The notes under the pieces: generated by a model
What the model saw: only the letters and a program-made list of their open reading frames with translations
Told to the model about the DNA's origin: nothing
The model's database searches: none
Made by a program: the position numbers and the translations under genes
Shown: piece by piece, positions 32,901 to 45,498 of the stretch
Position numbering within the stretch: position 1 is the stretch's first letter
Layout of the letters: each line of letters starts with the position of its first letter
Assembly: GCA_021018815.1 (NCBI GenBank)
Contig: JAITYX010000059.1
Location: 2,604,001 to 2,668,000, forward strand
Origin: Talinum fruticosum
Lineage: Eukaryota > Streptophyta > Magnoliopsida > Caryophyllales > Talinaceae
Length of the DNA stretch: 64,000 nt
Direction of reading: 5' to 3'

Positions 32901-35716
32901 GATGGGTCAAAAGAGCTAATCGAACTGCATCTTACTTTCTGCCATGAGTGAATTAAAGAGGTGAATCAAACAATGCAAAGCGCAACCGATTTACAACTAG
33001 AGATCCTGAAACCATAAAAACTATTTGTTTAAGACAAGGAATATGAATCAGACTGGTTAAAGCTACAAAGAAACAAAGGATGGGAAGAAAGTAAGAATGG
33101 GAGGAGGTGAGAAGTCTTCACATATGACATGAGCCAGCGCCTTTAAGACAAATGCATTCAACGCACCATAAAAGTGACTGAACACCATATCATGCAAAAA
33201 AACAGATTCACCACCACAACGCACATATGAAAGAAGAAACAGAATGCCAACCTCCCTCCCCTCAACCCCGGTAAAAAGAAAAAGGCACCTAGCATAGAAC
33301 AAGAATCACAAATACAGTCGCAAAATCCAGTAAGCATGCTGATAGGAACGCTCCACAATTGTGCATGGTCAACATGGTTGATTTTTTATGATTAAATTAG
33401 TTGTTAACATGTCCATTGCATTTGTAACAGCAAAGTTTTGGCTTGAAATTGATACACTAACACTATACACCCAAACATCTATTAATAGAAAATATAAGCA
33501 AATAACATAAGTAATAAATGAAATTTAACCATAAAAGTGATGGGTTCATTAATGAAATAATACAAATAAATGGATAATGTACTCAATGTAACAGCCGTTA
33601 TGCTCTATGAGCATACATTTACTTGCAATCACTTCAAAAACCTTGACGATGCAGGCATTGCATTGTCTATGGGGTTTTTACAACTTTCCTAGAGGCAAAA
33701 CATCCAGTAGAACATATCAAGGGATAATGCAGGAGCAGTGGACTGGAAATGACATCGGTATGCTGAAAATTATGTTTTTTGACAAGGAAAATACATAATT
33801 ATGTTCAGAATTAATTCCACCACCAGTGAGTAGAATATGATGACACGGACATGTCAGATGAAAGTAATTTACAGTGTATAAACCTCTAGTTCAAAAGATT
33901 GTCACAAAAGTGCAATAGTAGCAACCACCAAGGTAGGGATCTATAGGTTTTTAACACACCTTAAAGAATCCATATCCAGTAGGATCATTTGGAAGGTGAG
34001 GTTTTTTCCCCTTATCCCCCTCATCCGAACCAAGACCTCCCACATTAGGGTGTCCTCGTGGCCCAGGGGGAAGAGACTCATAAAGGACCTAGATTGGTTA
34101 ACTTTTCTTATTCTTTTTTTTTTTTTTTTTAAGAGAGGGGTGGGGAAGTGGCTAACTCAACCTCAGTGAGAGAGTGGAAATCAGTCACCAATCCATAAAT
34201 AACGGATAGTTTGGTTTTACACAGCTATTACTCAGCACCTCATACCTAATCAGTCACCAGTCCACCACCATACCACACCCATTCCAATAACTCATTGCAA
34301 TAATTTGGCAGGGTCAATCCCCACAGTCACCACCACTAACCACACAATATATAACCTCCAAAATTTTAATGCTGTTTCCCATGAACCTTTGACCAGCACA
34401 ACCTCTTGCTCCCATTCCTCCCTCCTACCACCTATGTTACTCCGACTCATCATTTTAACTACCACATCCATGATGGACACTTCACACTCGGACAAGGGTA
34501 TGACAGTTGACACTTCAAATTGCATTGAAAATTTGCAAATTATCTCGACAATAGCCATGTCGACACTTGGACATGTATCCGCATCGAACACCCACACCCG
34601 AGTCCAAGTAACATAGCTTACCACCTCAAGCCATCACCCAACCTGAAAACATCTACTCTAGATTATCATTGTTCAACTGCTTGCTAAGTGTCATATACTG
34701 AAAGGTGAAACCGAACCTCTCTGCACATAAAAGATCGTTCAACAGAGGCAAACTCAAATTTAGACAAGGGCAAATGAAACCTTTGTTTTTGAACCTACAT
34801 TTTTCCCTAACCCAAGCAATTAAACTTGAATGCTACCATGGTTGACTTTTATTGGTGGAATAGATTCATTCTTAATTCTTATTTATTTTCATTCCCTAAA
34901 TAACATAAATATTCTTCCAAACTTCCAAGCAATATGCAAACAGATTTCTCCTAAAAAGGAAGACACATTGATCTTTTCCTCATCCTTCATTGAATTTTCA
35001 CTTGCACCAGACCATTAGCGCCAATTCAAAATGTAATGAATTTCTCCCAACTTCATTCCAAATTTCCAATCAAAAATCCACACAGGACAGTTCAATGTTT
35101 TCCGTTTCAACCTTTTCCCAATCAAAAAACCCCGCACAAAAATCCTACCTTCTAAATTCAGCGACATTTTGATTTCATACACTTTTTCCAACTAAAATGC
35201 CCTAGATGAGATCGTGTTTTTCGTAAATTCAGTAACATTTCGCAAGGATAACAAGCAACGCCACAAATTCAACCTAGAACTGGTCGATTCGAACACACAA
35301 TAACCTAATTCAATTAAAAGAAAGGAAAAGGAGAGACCTTGCGCAAAGCAGTAGCGAGCTCGCCCCGAGTGAAATTAGCAGCGGCGGCGGTTGTCAAAGG
35401 GATACCATTTCTGAATTGGTACAACGACACGTTCTTCTGAATATATTCAGTGAATTGAACCCTAGATCAATCAATCCACCAAATCAACCAAATCTAACGT
35501 TAATTCACCTCAAAATACATCAATCAAAGCATCAAGGAGAGAGAGAGAGAGAGAAGACCTGTCACCACCCTCGCCACTGGCGCCCATGAGCTTGTGAGAA
35601 TCGAGGATCATGATCTTGTCTTCGTTGGATTTGTGAACCAAAATGCTGTTCACTGCGGATGTATCAGCTGCGATTATGGCAAATCCATTCCCAACAAGTC
35701 CGAATACACACTCCAT
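29944..35716 (-). CDS. PBD: 20S proteasome subunit beta type-2 (beta4, PBD), 3 exons, 204 aa
   Basis: Minus-strand exons 35559-35716, 35338-35461 and 29944-30276, with GT-AG borders and agreeing phases. The protein starts [20 protein letters not shown] and continues with [39 protein letters not shown] and [11 protein letters not shown], ending VKDAAVPSA. Its length equals the plant PBD family. It is the non-catalytic beta4 subunit (human PSMB2 equivalent) of the 20S core: it lacks a processed N-terminal threonine and acts structurally in the inner beta ring. The second intron is about 5.06 kb (30277-35337), long for a plant housekeeping gene, with no recognisable gene inside. A GA microsatellite follows the first exon's donor. 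Confidence 0.95.
30277..35337 (-). other. 5-kb intron of PBD
   Basis: No coding region, RNA gene or element with clear ends is visible. It contains a poly-T run near 34110-34130 and several short open frames on both strands without domains. Low GC and normal intron composition throughout. Confidence 0.5.
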
Positions 35717-35719
35717 TTT

Positions 35720-37021
35720 CTCTCTCTCTCTCTGTCTCTCTCCTTCCTCTTCTCTGGTTTTGATTTCAGTAAAGAGTGACGAGACGAATCTGGGCAGAGG
35801 TAGTAGAAGAAGAAAACCCTGCTTCTTGGAGAACAAGTTAAGTTTGCTCAAAAAGTGTTGCGAAATTCCAATTTTTAATTTTACTGCTTTTGGGCTTAAC
35901 CATCTCAGAACAAGCCTACCTTCTCGGCCCAACTACCCTCAGCTGTCAAATTGGGCCCAATTTCCATTAGGCCCAAATATGTGCTCTTATTTCTGGAAAA
36001 AAAGGTCAGTAGATTCCTTTATTTATGTTGAGCTAACTCTAGTACAGTATCACTAAAAAAAATTATTATGTTCAAATTTAAAATTTAATAAAAAATTGAC
36101 AATTGTACATGAATTTTTCTCAGGTTGGCCAAAGTTGAATACTTAGGTCAACAAAATTTTACCAATGTTAGGAATATAAGTTAAAATCTCACCTATATTA
36201 ATTTTTATGTCTACTTTAATACTAGAAAATGAAGGATCATGGAGCATGAATAATACTTTTTGAGTTAAATAATTTTTTCCTTAATTTTTTTAAAAATTTG
36301 CATGATTTAAAGTTACTAAAATTTAGTTCGGGTCTCTTGGATGACACAAAAACCATAGCTGCCTCACTTGCAATTATGATTGACTCGGGCATCATTTGAG
36401 CTTTTTATAGTTTGGATTGTATATAAATTTTAACATGTAGATGTACTTTTTAAGTTGCTATAAATCTAGATGTGTTCAAGTTTCTAAATGGGTTGCCATA
36501 GTTTGTCTTGAGAGTACAAACAATATAAACAACAAAACTTTCCAATTGGTTTGAGTAAATACTACATTGTTGGTCAAACAACAAAGAACAACTTTTATTG
36601 TGAGTCCTGTTTGTGAGGAATTTGGATGAATCCCGATGTAGGTAATCTTATTTCTATTAGCATTTCTACTCACACAAACACCGATTCTAAGAGACCCAAA
36701 GAATCCTATATTGTTGAATGTCTTCTCAAATGGCAATAGAGTCAATGAGTTGACTTCTCTAACCACCATGAGTTGTAATTGCCAGCTCCATGTGAACTGT
36801 AAGAATTTTCCAGATCCAATTCAACTCTTTGAAATGTTTTCCATATTTGACTTTGTGCAAGTGAGGAATATTTTGGTGTACTAAAGTGTTCAAACACCAA
36901 TTAGAGAGTCTATGAATGACATAGTTTTGTTTCTGCATTATATTCATTCATTGATCCAAACTTGTCTCTCCTGTCTTTGAGTATAAGTGTATAACGTATT
37001 CAGTCATTGAGAAGAGTTAGA
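35720..37021. other. Spacer between PBD and the NB-LRR gene
   Basis: CT repeats at 35718-35745 belong to the PBD leader. On the minus strand two short open frames (36759-36947 and 36476-36769) overlap slightly in different phases. They could be a relict of a coding region, but I recognise no family. Confidence 0.35.
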
Positions 37022-40000
37022 ATGGCTGAAGTTGCACTGTTCTTTGTTGTTAAGAAAGTCCTAAGTAAGCTAGGATCTAAGACACTCGAAGAGGCTGGAG
37101 CGGCTTGGGGGTTCAACTCCCACCTTCAAAAGCTCAGAGACACAATGAACACCATCAAAGACGTCCTCCTCGATGCAGAGGGAAGCAGATGAACAATGCA
37201 GCTGTTCGAAGTTGGCTTCGAAGGCTCAGCACTGTGGCTTATGATGCAGATGACTTGTTTGATGAATTTGCCACCGTTGTATCACAGAAAGAGGCTTTGG
37301 CATTGGCGGATTATAACAAATATAAAGCAGAGGTACGTCGTTTCTGCTCTCGTTCCAATCATCTTGCATTTGCCGTCAAAATGTCTAGACAGATAAAAGA
37401 TATAAGGGAAAGACTAGATGAGTTAGCAAAAGATATCAATCAATTTGGGTTTGTGCTGCGGCCTAATGAGGAAAGGCTGGCTTTTAGTGAACGAGACCAA
37501 CCATATTTTTTGGTGAATGAGGAAGAATTCTTTGGACGGGATGAAGACATAGAAGCACTTGTTCAAATCTTGATCGATCCCAATGTTGAAGATACCCCTT
37601 CAGTTACTGCCATTGTTGGGATTGGAGGGTTAGGCAAGACAGCTTTAGCTCAGATGGTATGTCGAGATGAGCGAGTCAAGAAACATTTTGATTGTGAAAT
37701 TTGGGTTTGTGTTTCTGATACATTTGACTTAAACACAATCATGGAAAAGATGCAATTACAAACAGAATTTGGGAATAAAATTGTTGGGAAGAAGTTCTTG
37801 CTTGTTTTAGATGATGTATGGAATGAGGATCGCGATGAGTGGCTTAAGTTGAAAGCTTTACTCATTTGCGGTGCCAAAGGGAGTAAAGTTTTGGTCACTA
37901 CGAGATCGCAGGTGGTTGCAAGAATTATGAGCATTGATCCGCCTTATAATTTGGGACACCTTTCTGAAACAGATTCATGGTCTTTATTTGCAAAAATGGC
38001 ATTTAAACCAGGACAAATTGATTGCAACCCTGACCTGGTCCAGATAGGAAAAGACATCTTAGTGAAGTGTACAAATGTTCCTCTTGCTATAAGAACTATA
38101 GCGTGCCTTTTATATCGTGAGGATAGGAGAAAGTGGCTAGCTTTTAGGGACAATGACTTGTCGAAAGTAAATATTGAAGGAAACAACATAATGTCAGTAT
38201 TAAGAGTTAGTTACAATCATCTCAGGTCCCCCTGAAGCATTGTTTTGCATACTGTTCATTATTTCCGAAGGACTATGAACTGGAAAAAGAGATGTTGATT
38301 AGACTTTGGGTAGCGGAAGGTTTTGTTATGCCTGTATATGAAGGTCAAACGGTTGATGATGCCGGGAAGAGTATTTTATGAAGTTATTACAGAGATGTTT
38401 CTTACAGGACATAAAAAAAGATGAAATGGGAAATATACAAAGTTGTAAAATGCATGATTTAATGCATGATTTGGCTCAAGAAGTAGCTGGAAGTGAGAGC
38501 AGAATGTTGATGGTACCTGAGGCAGAGAACTTCGATGACAAAATCCGCCATCTCTCACTTGTCTTCAGTTTGAGCTCATCATTTCAGGTACCTAGGTCAT
38601 TTCTCAGACACGAACATCTAAGGACATTCCTTTTGCTCGAACAAATTTATGATGGGGTCAATTTTCCCATGCAGACATGTGATCAGTTGATTTCTTGTTT
38701 TAGATACTTGCGGGTGCTAGACCTGCATGAATTGGGAATGAAAATGTTGCCCGCCTCTATAGGCAAGCTGATTCATCTTAGGTACCTTGACCTCTCTGGC
38801 AATAAGTTCGAATTTCTCCCTGACTCCATTTCTGAACTCTGGAATTTGCAGACACTGAAACTCTGCAGTTGTGTCAATCTAAAACAGTTGCCTAAGAATT
38901 TAAGAAAGTTACTCAACCTTAGACACCTTCATATGTCGATGAACTTTTTTAACTCCCATGCCTTCAGGAATGGGATGTCTGACTTCCCTTGTCACTCTAA
39001 GCTACTTTCTGGTTGGAGATATGGTAGAGCCTCGAGCTTTGGACAGGCTACTTAGAAAAGAGAGAAAACCTGTTACAGCACAATTGTGTGACTTGAGGAC
39101 ACTTAATGACCTGAGAGGAAAGTTGACTGTTGGCATCAGAGGAAAACTGCAAGATCCCTATTCCCAGGCTAGGGAGGCCAACTTCGGAGCTAAAAAGGGA
39201 TTGTAGAGATGAATTTAGAGTTGAATAGAAGTCCTGAAACTTTTGGTAAACATGATGAAGAACTGCTCGAGGGTCTCCAGGCCCTTCCGCCTAATCTCAA
39301 GAAGTTAGGAATTGATTGCTATGCTGGTGAGATGTTCCCAAGTTGGCTTAGAATTGATAGACTGAGCTCACTCAATCTCACGGATATTGAACTTAAGTAT
39401 TGTGAAGGATGCCAGTATCTCCCATCCTTTCGCCAACTTCCCTTTCTCAGACGCCTGTGCATTGAACACATGCCTAAAGTCGAGTATATGGAGGATGATG
39501 ACTTGCATTATTCATCATCATCATCATTATTCTTTCCTTCCCTTGAAGAATTAAGCCTCTCTGAGATGATTTCCCTCAAAGGATGGTGGAGGGAAAACTG
39601 GTCTCTTAGTAACAATGATCATGATTCTGAAACCGCATCATTGTGGTTGTCATTTCACAATCTGACGAAATTGTCCCTGATCGATTGTCCTAGCCTGAGA
39701 TGCATGCCCCTTTGCCCTGTTAATATTGAAGAATTGAAGCTGGTACAAGTCGGTGAGGAGCTGACTCCTCTGAAGTTGATGGCAGTTGTACCGGTAGTTG
39801 GTGTTGCTTCAACGTCCTCTCAGTCTCAACGCAGGTTGAAGACTTTGTCTACTAGTACTGTGAAGGATCTGAATAAACTGCCACGAGAATGTGTTCAAAA
39901 TCTCTCTTCCCTAGAAATTTTGAAGGACAGTCATTTGCTGAATCTCTCAACACAAAGGGAAGCGTTCGCAAATCTATCCTCTATCAAAACCCTTAAAGTC

Positions 40001-40480
40001 GAAGAATGCTCCAACTTGACATCTATGTTTGGAGCCCTAGAATGTCTCACAACACTAGAGGAGTTAGTGATTACAGACTGCAAGGATCTCGATCTGTATG
40101 ATGATGGTGGCTTAAGAAATGGAATGCCGTGGAGAGCACTTTGTAATCTTCGAGTTTTGATGGTCGAGTCCATTTTAACCCTGTTTACTCTACCAGATGG
40201 GTTTCAAGACTTGACAGCTCTCCAGTATCTTAGCATCGGGTATTGCTTTCTAGAAAGTCTACCGGAATGGATAAGCAGCTGCACTTCCCTTCAGTATCTC
40301 GAGTTGTTGCATTGCTACAAGCTCATGCATTTGCCAGAAGGGATTCGAGATATGCCCTCCTTAATCCGACTTGAAATCATTCATTGTCATGCATTAACAA
40401 AAAGATGCAGATCTCCTGGAGGTGAGGATTGGCCAAAGATTCAAGACATCCCTTTTGTTACAGTTATAGGCGAGGATTGA
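37022..40480 (+). pseudogene. CC-NB-ARC-LRR resistance-type gene (RGA-like), intronless, several frameshifts
   Basis: An intracellular immune receptor of the coiled-coil class. The start MAEVALFFVVKKVLSKLG is typical. Motifs in order: P-loop GIGGLGKTALAQMV (near 37618), RNBS-A HFDCEIWVCVSDTFD, kinase-2 KKFLLVLDDVWNED (near 37790), RNBS-B GSKVLVTTRS, a GLPL variant [41 protein letters not shown] (near 38450), then leucine-rich repeats to the stop at 40478-40480. Reading-frame breaks occur near 37188, 38230, 38363, 38950 and 39200, each explained by one base and mostly in a homopolymer. The segment between RNBS-A and kinase-2 is about 16 residues shorter than usual. Either a pseudogene or an error-bearing consensus; domain identity is secure. 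Confidence 0.85.
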
Positions 40481-40484
40481 TTCC

Positions 40485-40949
40485 CTACTTATTACTATTG
40501 CTGTTTGCCATTGTAGCTTCTTTTAGGTGATAAATTCCATTTGACATTCCCCCTTTCTAATATACACTCATGTTCTCATTCTTCTTTGTTATTTACGGCA
40601 AATCAATATGATTGGTTATCAGTTCTGCTTTCCAGGTTTGCTTGTTCTTTTTTTTTTTTTTTTTTTTAATGGGAAGGCAGCAACAATGTATTCAGAACCT
40701 TAATATTAACCATTATATCAAGAACTTATTGACATTTCAAGAGTTAATTATGCATCAATTTTTAGAGAGAAAAAAAGGAACTAGTGGTGAAGAAATCCAT
40801 TCTTTCAGGGACCACGATTGCTTGACAACAGAAGAATGAAAGAGCTTTAGACTTACAATCAAATCAGTTTATCCAATACTGTTCTTTTCCGAATGCTTCT
40901 TTGCCAATGATTTTTAACTCCAATTAGATGTAGAATCAGAAAGCACAAA
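40485..40949. other. Spacer between the NB-LRR gene and the first LTP gene
   Basis: Contains a poly-T run near 40651-40667; no gene seen. Confidence 0.5.
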
Positions 40950-42102
40950 TTAAGCTGCCAAAACCAAGGAATAAACAGCTAAACAAAACAGCCAAGTCTG
41001 GCAGCACAAAACATCAGTAGATACACCGGTAGAAGACACATTTTTAGATTTTGAGTCACCGGCAGAGGACACATTCTTCCCATTCTTCAACATGTGTAAT
41101 GTTGGAGTCAATTGGCTGCTTGAAACTCGCTTTGTCTCAGCCACAGTCGAGTTTCCCTTTGTAGCTGAGGTTAATGCAGCATCAATTGGCTGTGGGAGTG
41201 GAGGTGGAGGAGGGACAAGCATGTTTTCTTCTAGTGAAGGTTGTGTTTTCATCTCCTTAGGTGGGCTGTCTACTGGAATTGGAAGAGATATCGGCATTGT
41301 TGCTAAACCTCCAACATCAAGGAAGAAAAAATTGTGTTAGAGGAACACATGAAAGAAACATTAAATTTCATGTACATATAACCTGTACAGTACTACTTGA
41401 TCCAATAACCGAAACTAGACTGGACTTAACATACTTAACGTGGTATTTCAACTTTAACTCAACCCCAAATTAGTCATTCCCACCAGATCTGAAGTTTTTC
41501 TAACCATCATTGCTTGTATTTCCTACGAGTCTAATGCAATGATTAATAATAGGCCTAAAATAAAAAATGATCAAATCAAACTAGACCTGACGAAATTCTG
41601 TGTACCAGAAGTTGAGCTTATCCAAAACAACCTACTTGACAACTTCAATTGCACATTTTGTTACCCCTGACATGGGTTGTCACTTATCAGAGAGCTTGCT
41701 AAACTTCTTGTGAGTATCTTACATTCTCGGAAATGCCAGGGGAAGCACGACAGAGGTTTGGGATTGATCGTTACCTTGGCACATAGTCAGAGGAGGGACT
41801 GCAATATAGCAGCTAGACAAGGACCACGAAAATAGAGTGGCAAATTGTGGGCCATTAGCTGCTAACGCAGAGCAGAAACAGTGAAACCCGTCTCTAACAG
41901 CTTGATTGACAGCTCTGCAACAAGGCTCAAGGAAGAGGTATTGACCATCTTGGTTCAGACACTTCTCGAGGTGCAAGCCTTGAAATGAGCAGCCTGAGCC
42001 TCCAACTAGGGACTGAGATCTAAGCTCGAGAGGGAAAGCACATAAGATCAAAGACAATGTTAGCGCCAATTTGGCGTAGGACATGGCGGCCTTTAAACCC
42101 AT
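40950..42102 (-). CDS. GPI-anchored lipid-transfer-protein-like (LTPG), 2 exons, 226 aa
   Basis: Minus-strand exons 41775-42102 and 40950-41302; the junction completes an alanine codon. An N-terminal signal peptide (LALTLSLILCAFPLELRS) is followed by an eight-cysteine domain in the order C, C, CC, CFC, C, C (GCSFQ, KCLNQ, PCCRA, HCFCS, SCYIA, MCQ). A Pro/Ser/Thr-rich segment (PPPPPLPQP) then leads to a hydrophobic C-terminal end, TWLFCLAVYSLVLAA, expected to be replaced by a GPI anchor. Such proteins bind lipids at the outer plasma membrane and wall and take part in wax or suberin export or defence. The cysteine loop between CC and CFC is atypical, so it is a divergent member. Confidence 0.85.
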
Positions 42103-42673
42103 TTACTCGTCTTGTCAGAAAGCTTTCCAAGTTGAGGTGTATATATAACTGTTGTCTACGGACAATTTGTATGAATCAGCCTATTTTCGTTTTCCTCACA
42201 TAGTCCCTTTTGTTCATTCGATTATGTTATTCTCTTTTTGCAGTTCCAAAGGTCTCGGCATTGGCCCTGAGGGGTAGATCAGTAATTTGTTTTGAGCCAC
42301 ACGCATGGCTATGCTCATGGAAATGGTAAGGATGCTAACTAGGAGCAGAAGCTTATTTGAATGAGTCAAAGAATGAATCAAGCATGACTTAGAGGTAGCC
42401 CATTCATGCTGCGTTCATGCTTTTTTTTTTTTTTCTTTGGGGGGTGGGGGAGAGTTGAAGCTCATTTTTTCACATTCAAGTAAACTTCAAAATCAACAAG
42501 TCAACAAATATACATACATAAAAAGATATCTGATTCCAATTCACAAAAAACAATCACCCAGAATAGGACTAAATTATCGCAAACAAACAAAAAGAAATTT
42601 AATAACCCTCAAGAAAAGAATGATCCTCACGCATACATATATATTACATTACATAGAAATTGGTGAAAATAAT
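42103..42673. other. Spacer between the two minus-strand LTP genes
   Basis: Promoter side of the first LTP gene and 3' side of the second. A T-run lies near 42420-42435. No gene seen. Confidence 0.45.
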
Positions 42674-43881
42674 CTAGAAGAACTTGATGACCATGACAGC
42701 CACTGGAAATAGGAGGGAAGGCAAGAGGCCCAGAGAGGGCACGGCAGCTGATGGAGTCAAAGTAGAGCCACCAGTTCCTGCAGTCGATGTTGGTGGAACT
42801 GCAGCCCCAGGTGTAGTCGGAGTAAGACCGGGAGTGGTGTCAGAAACCGGTCCCAAAGCTGGTGTTGTTGTAGGGGCAGGAACTGTACCAGCTGCATAAT
42901 TGTCAATTGATTCTAAGTTAGTATTTAGTTTTTACATGGAAATGAAATAAGTTAGTATTTAGCTTTTCTTTTAACCTTCTGTTGTTGAGTAAAAGAATAG
43001 CATCTACTTTCTACATAAGAACTCATTACCTGAGGGACTTGGAGGAGAAGCAGCAGCTGCAGGGGAGGCAGAAGGGGTAAAGGCAGCAGGACCTGCAAAG
43101 TATTATTCAAACATAAAGATTGTAAGTTCTGACTTTCAGTGTCAGGAAAGTCTTTTCTTCTCTTTGTCGATGTTTAGCAAATATGAGTGGAAATGATTTT
43201 GTAGGAAATCGACTTCAACCCCTGTACTTTGAACTAAGATACTTCTTCTCTTTGAGTATATAAAAAAATTCAGAAAATACTTTTCCAGAGAAAACAATCT
43301 AAATTCATTCTTGTTCCAACCAAACACACTCAGAACGGAATTCAAAGGAAAAAATATTCATGATCAAGTACCTGGGGCAGGCACTGGAGCACCAGCTGAT
43401 GCTGAAGAAACCAAAAGGAAAAGTGATCAATGTTAGTTTCATAACTACACTAACAAACAGTTGAAGGGTCGGGAATAGGTTTTATCATGCAATTTAACGA
43501 TCACTTACCTTTACATTGGACAGGCACACCGGATTGTTTACAAGCCTTAGGGAGGGAGATAGCCAAGGTCCGGTTGACAGGGATTCGGAAGGGAACACCT
43601 CCAGTGACAATTTGGCACAGACAGTCAGTTCCGTTGCTCATGAGGGACCTCAATGAGTCACAGCAACCAGAAGTGGGCGATCCCGAGCCAGTGACATTGC
43701 CATTGGTAAGGTAACCTATGCAAGGGTTGAAACTGCTGAGCATTGCTGCCGTGCATGGTGAAGTTACAGGCACTTGCCCTGGCCCTTGGCCTATAGGCAC
43801 TTGTCCTTGCCCATTTGCTTGTAAAACAAGCACCATCAAAGCCACTGCCAAGGCTGGAAAAACACCCTGAAAGCCCTTCAT
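42674..43881 (-). CDS. GPI-anchored lipid-transfer-protein-like (LTPG), 4 exons, 227 aa
   Basis: Minus-strand exons 43509-43881, 43372-43401, 43030-43092 and 42674-42891; all introns are phase 1 with GT-AG borders. I chose the ATG at 43881 (MKGFQGVFPALAVALMVLVL), which opens a good signal peptide. The eight cysteines run PC, PC, CC, CLC, AC, QC. The tail is Pro/Ala/Thr-rich (arabinogalactan-like) and ends in a hydrophobic GPI signal, LLPSLLFPVAVMVIKFF. The two tiny middle exons (30 and 63 bp) are multiples of three and encode only the Pro/Ala spacer, so skipping them would shorten the stalk without changing frame. Confidence 0.9.
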
Positions 43882-45498
43882 CTTGCAAATCAAAGTTCAG
43901 GAATTTCTGGGTATTTTCTTGTATTGATATAATTTTTTTCTTTTGTTTTTGTGTTTGGGGATTTGATGGGTTGAGGAGGATTGAAGGGGGCAGGGTTTTT
44001 ATAGGGTGGTTTGGGGTTTTAGGAAAGGAAGAGAAAAGAATGATGTTGGGTTTGTTTGAAGTGGGTTAGAAGATCAACTACTTTTAACTAATCTGTTTTG
44101 CACTAATAAAAAATGAAAAAAAGTAGGTGGGGTTTGGCCTGTTTCTTAGGTTCCCTATCTGATATAGGCAAATTTAATTCAATGATTGGTCATATGCCCA
44201 AGTCAGATTTATTGTCAACAATTCGTGTACTGATTGCTTTTTTCTATTCGAGTTTATGATAATTCAGAATTCCCTACATCAGTCAGATCGAGAGAGTTAG
44301 CAACCGAATAATAATGAATCTAAAGGAGTGGTATAATGATAATTACAATATAATTACTGAATTATAATATAATTTATTATTTGGAATGAGAAATTTTTGA
44401 AAAAATGTCGATCTTACATCAAAATTTACGTAGCGACAATTGCTACTAATATTTCTTATATTAAAGATGGATTGTGAAAGAGAAAGATTATTTAATTTGA
44501 TGGGATGTTGTATTCACTAATATGATAGTGCAAGACACTATTTTGAAAACATTATCATCTGTTAGATAGTCTTAGGTCCTGTGTGCATTACAAATAGCAC
44601 CGTCCATGGATGAAGTGCTAAATGAACATATAATTAACATGGACGAAGTACTCGTCTGATGACAAATTTTATGAATTACAGCAATCATCATATTTTCGGA
44701 GAAGTAAATTATGCAACACACTTGGTTAGTATATTTTGGGCATATTCTTTCCTCAGTCACTTGAGGGTACTGCCCTTCCCTCTACTCTCGTCACTCCTAA
44801 CAAATAATATTTTAGGTAGAACCCTTGTGAGAAGAGCAACTTAATTTTGCTTGTGTACTTATTATTTATTATTACAAAAAAATTAAAAAAATTAAAAACA
44901 TATGTGGATCTATTATCATTAATTAGGATTGAATTACTCTAGACCCATAGAGGTAGAGCACTTTTAGTGCAAATTTTTTCCTTTCACCAAAAACCAATTT
45001 AATACTTGATTAAATAAAAATAATTATTGAACCATTTGAATTAATCTGTATTTACATATATTACATCGTAATAGTAACTTCATAATTGTATATCTTTGTG
45101 TATTGACTCTTTCTACCAAGTTCCCCCTTTCACAAAATCACATCAAATGACATTAGTTTTGGGTAGGGTTAGGTCACCCGACTCTCCCTAACTATCTTCC
45201 AACTCTCCTAGCTACCATGTGTACATAACTGTCGCCTAATAAGCCAAAAGAACCCCCAACACAAAATTTTCAACACCACATATTTCAAGCCACAAAACAC
45301 AAAATCTCAGGTGATTAGCAAGTCAAAAAACACACCCCATTTTGTTCACCTAGCAGTAGCCAACACCCATGCCTTTGCTTAGGCAAATTGAAGTCCAAGC
45401 ACTCCCTTATTCACAAAATAAAATGACCCCATGTCATTACACCCTTTGCCCAAAGCCCCACACAAAGCAAGTTTTTGCAAAGGTTGGCATAAGACAGC
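43882..45498. other. Spacer between divergently oriented LTP genes
   Basis: Acts as the shared upstream region of the minus-strand gene (43881) and the plus-strand gene (45499). AT-rich, with no gene or clear element. Confidence 0.5.

Noticed and set aside
36476..36947. A gene upstream of the NB-LRR on the minus strand.
   Set aside because: Two short frames in different phases, no recognisable motif and no splice signals joining them; at best a relict.
41092..41340. A plus-strand glycine-rich open frame.
   Set aside because: It is antisense to the proline-rich exon 2 of the minus-strand LTP gene.
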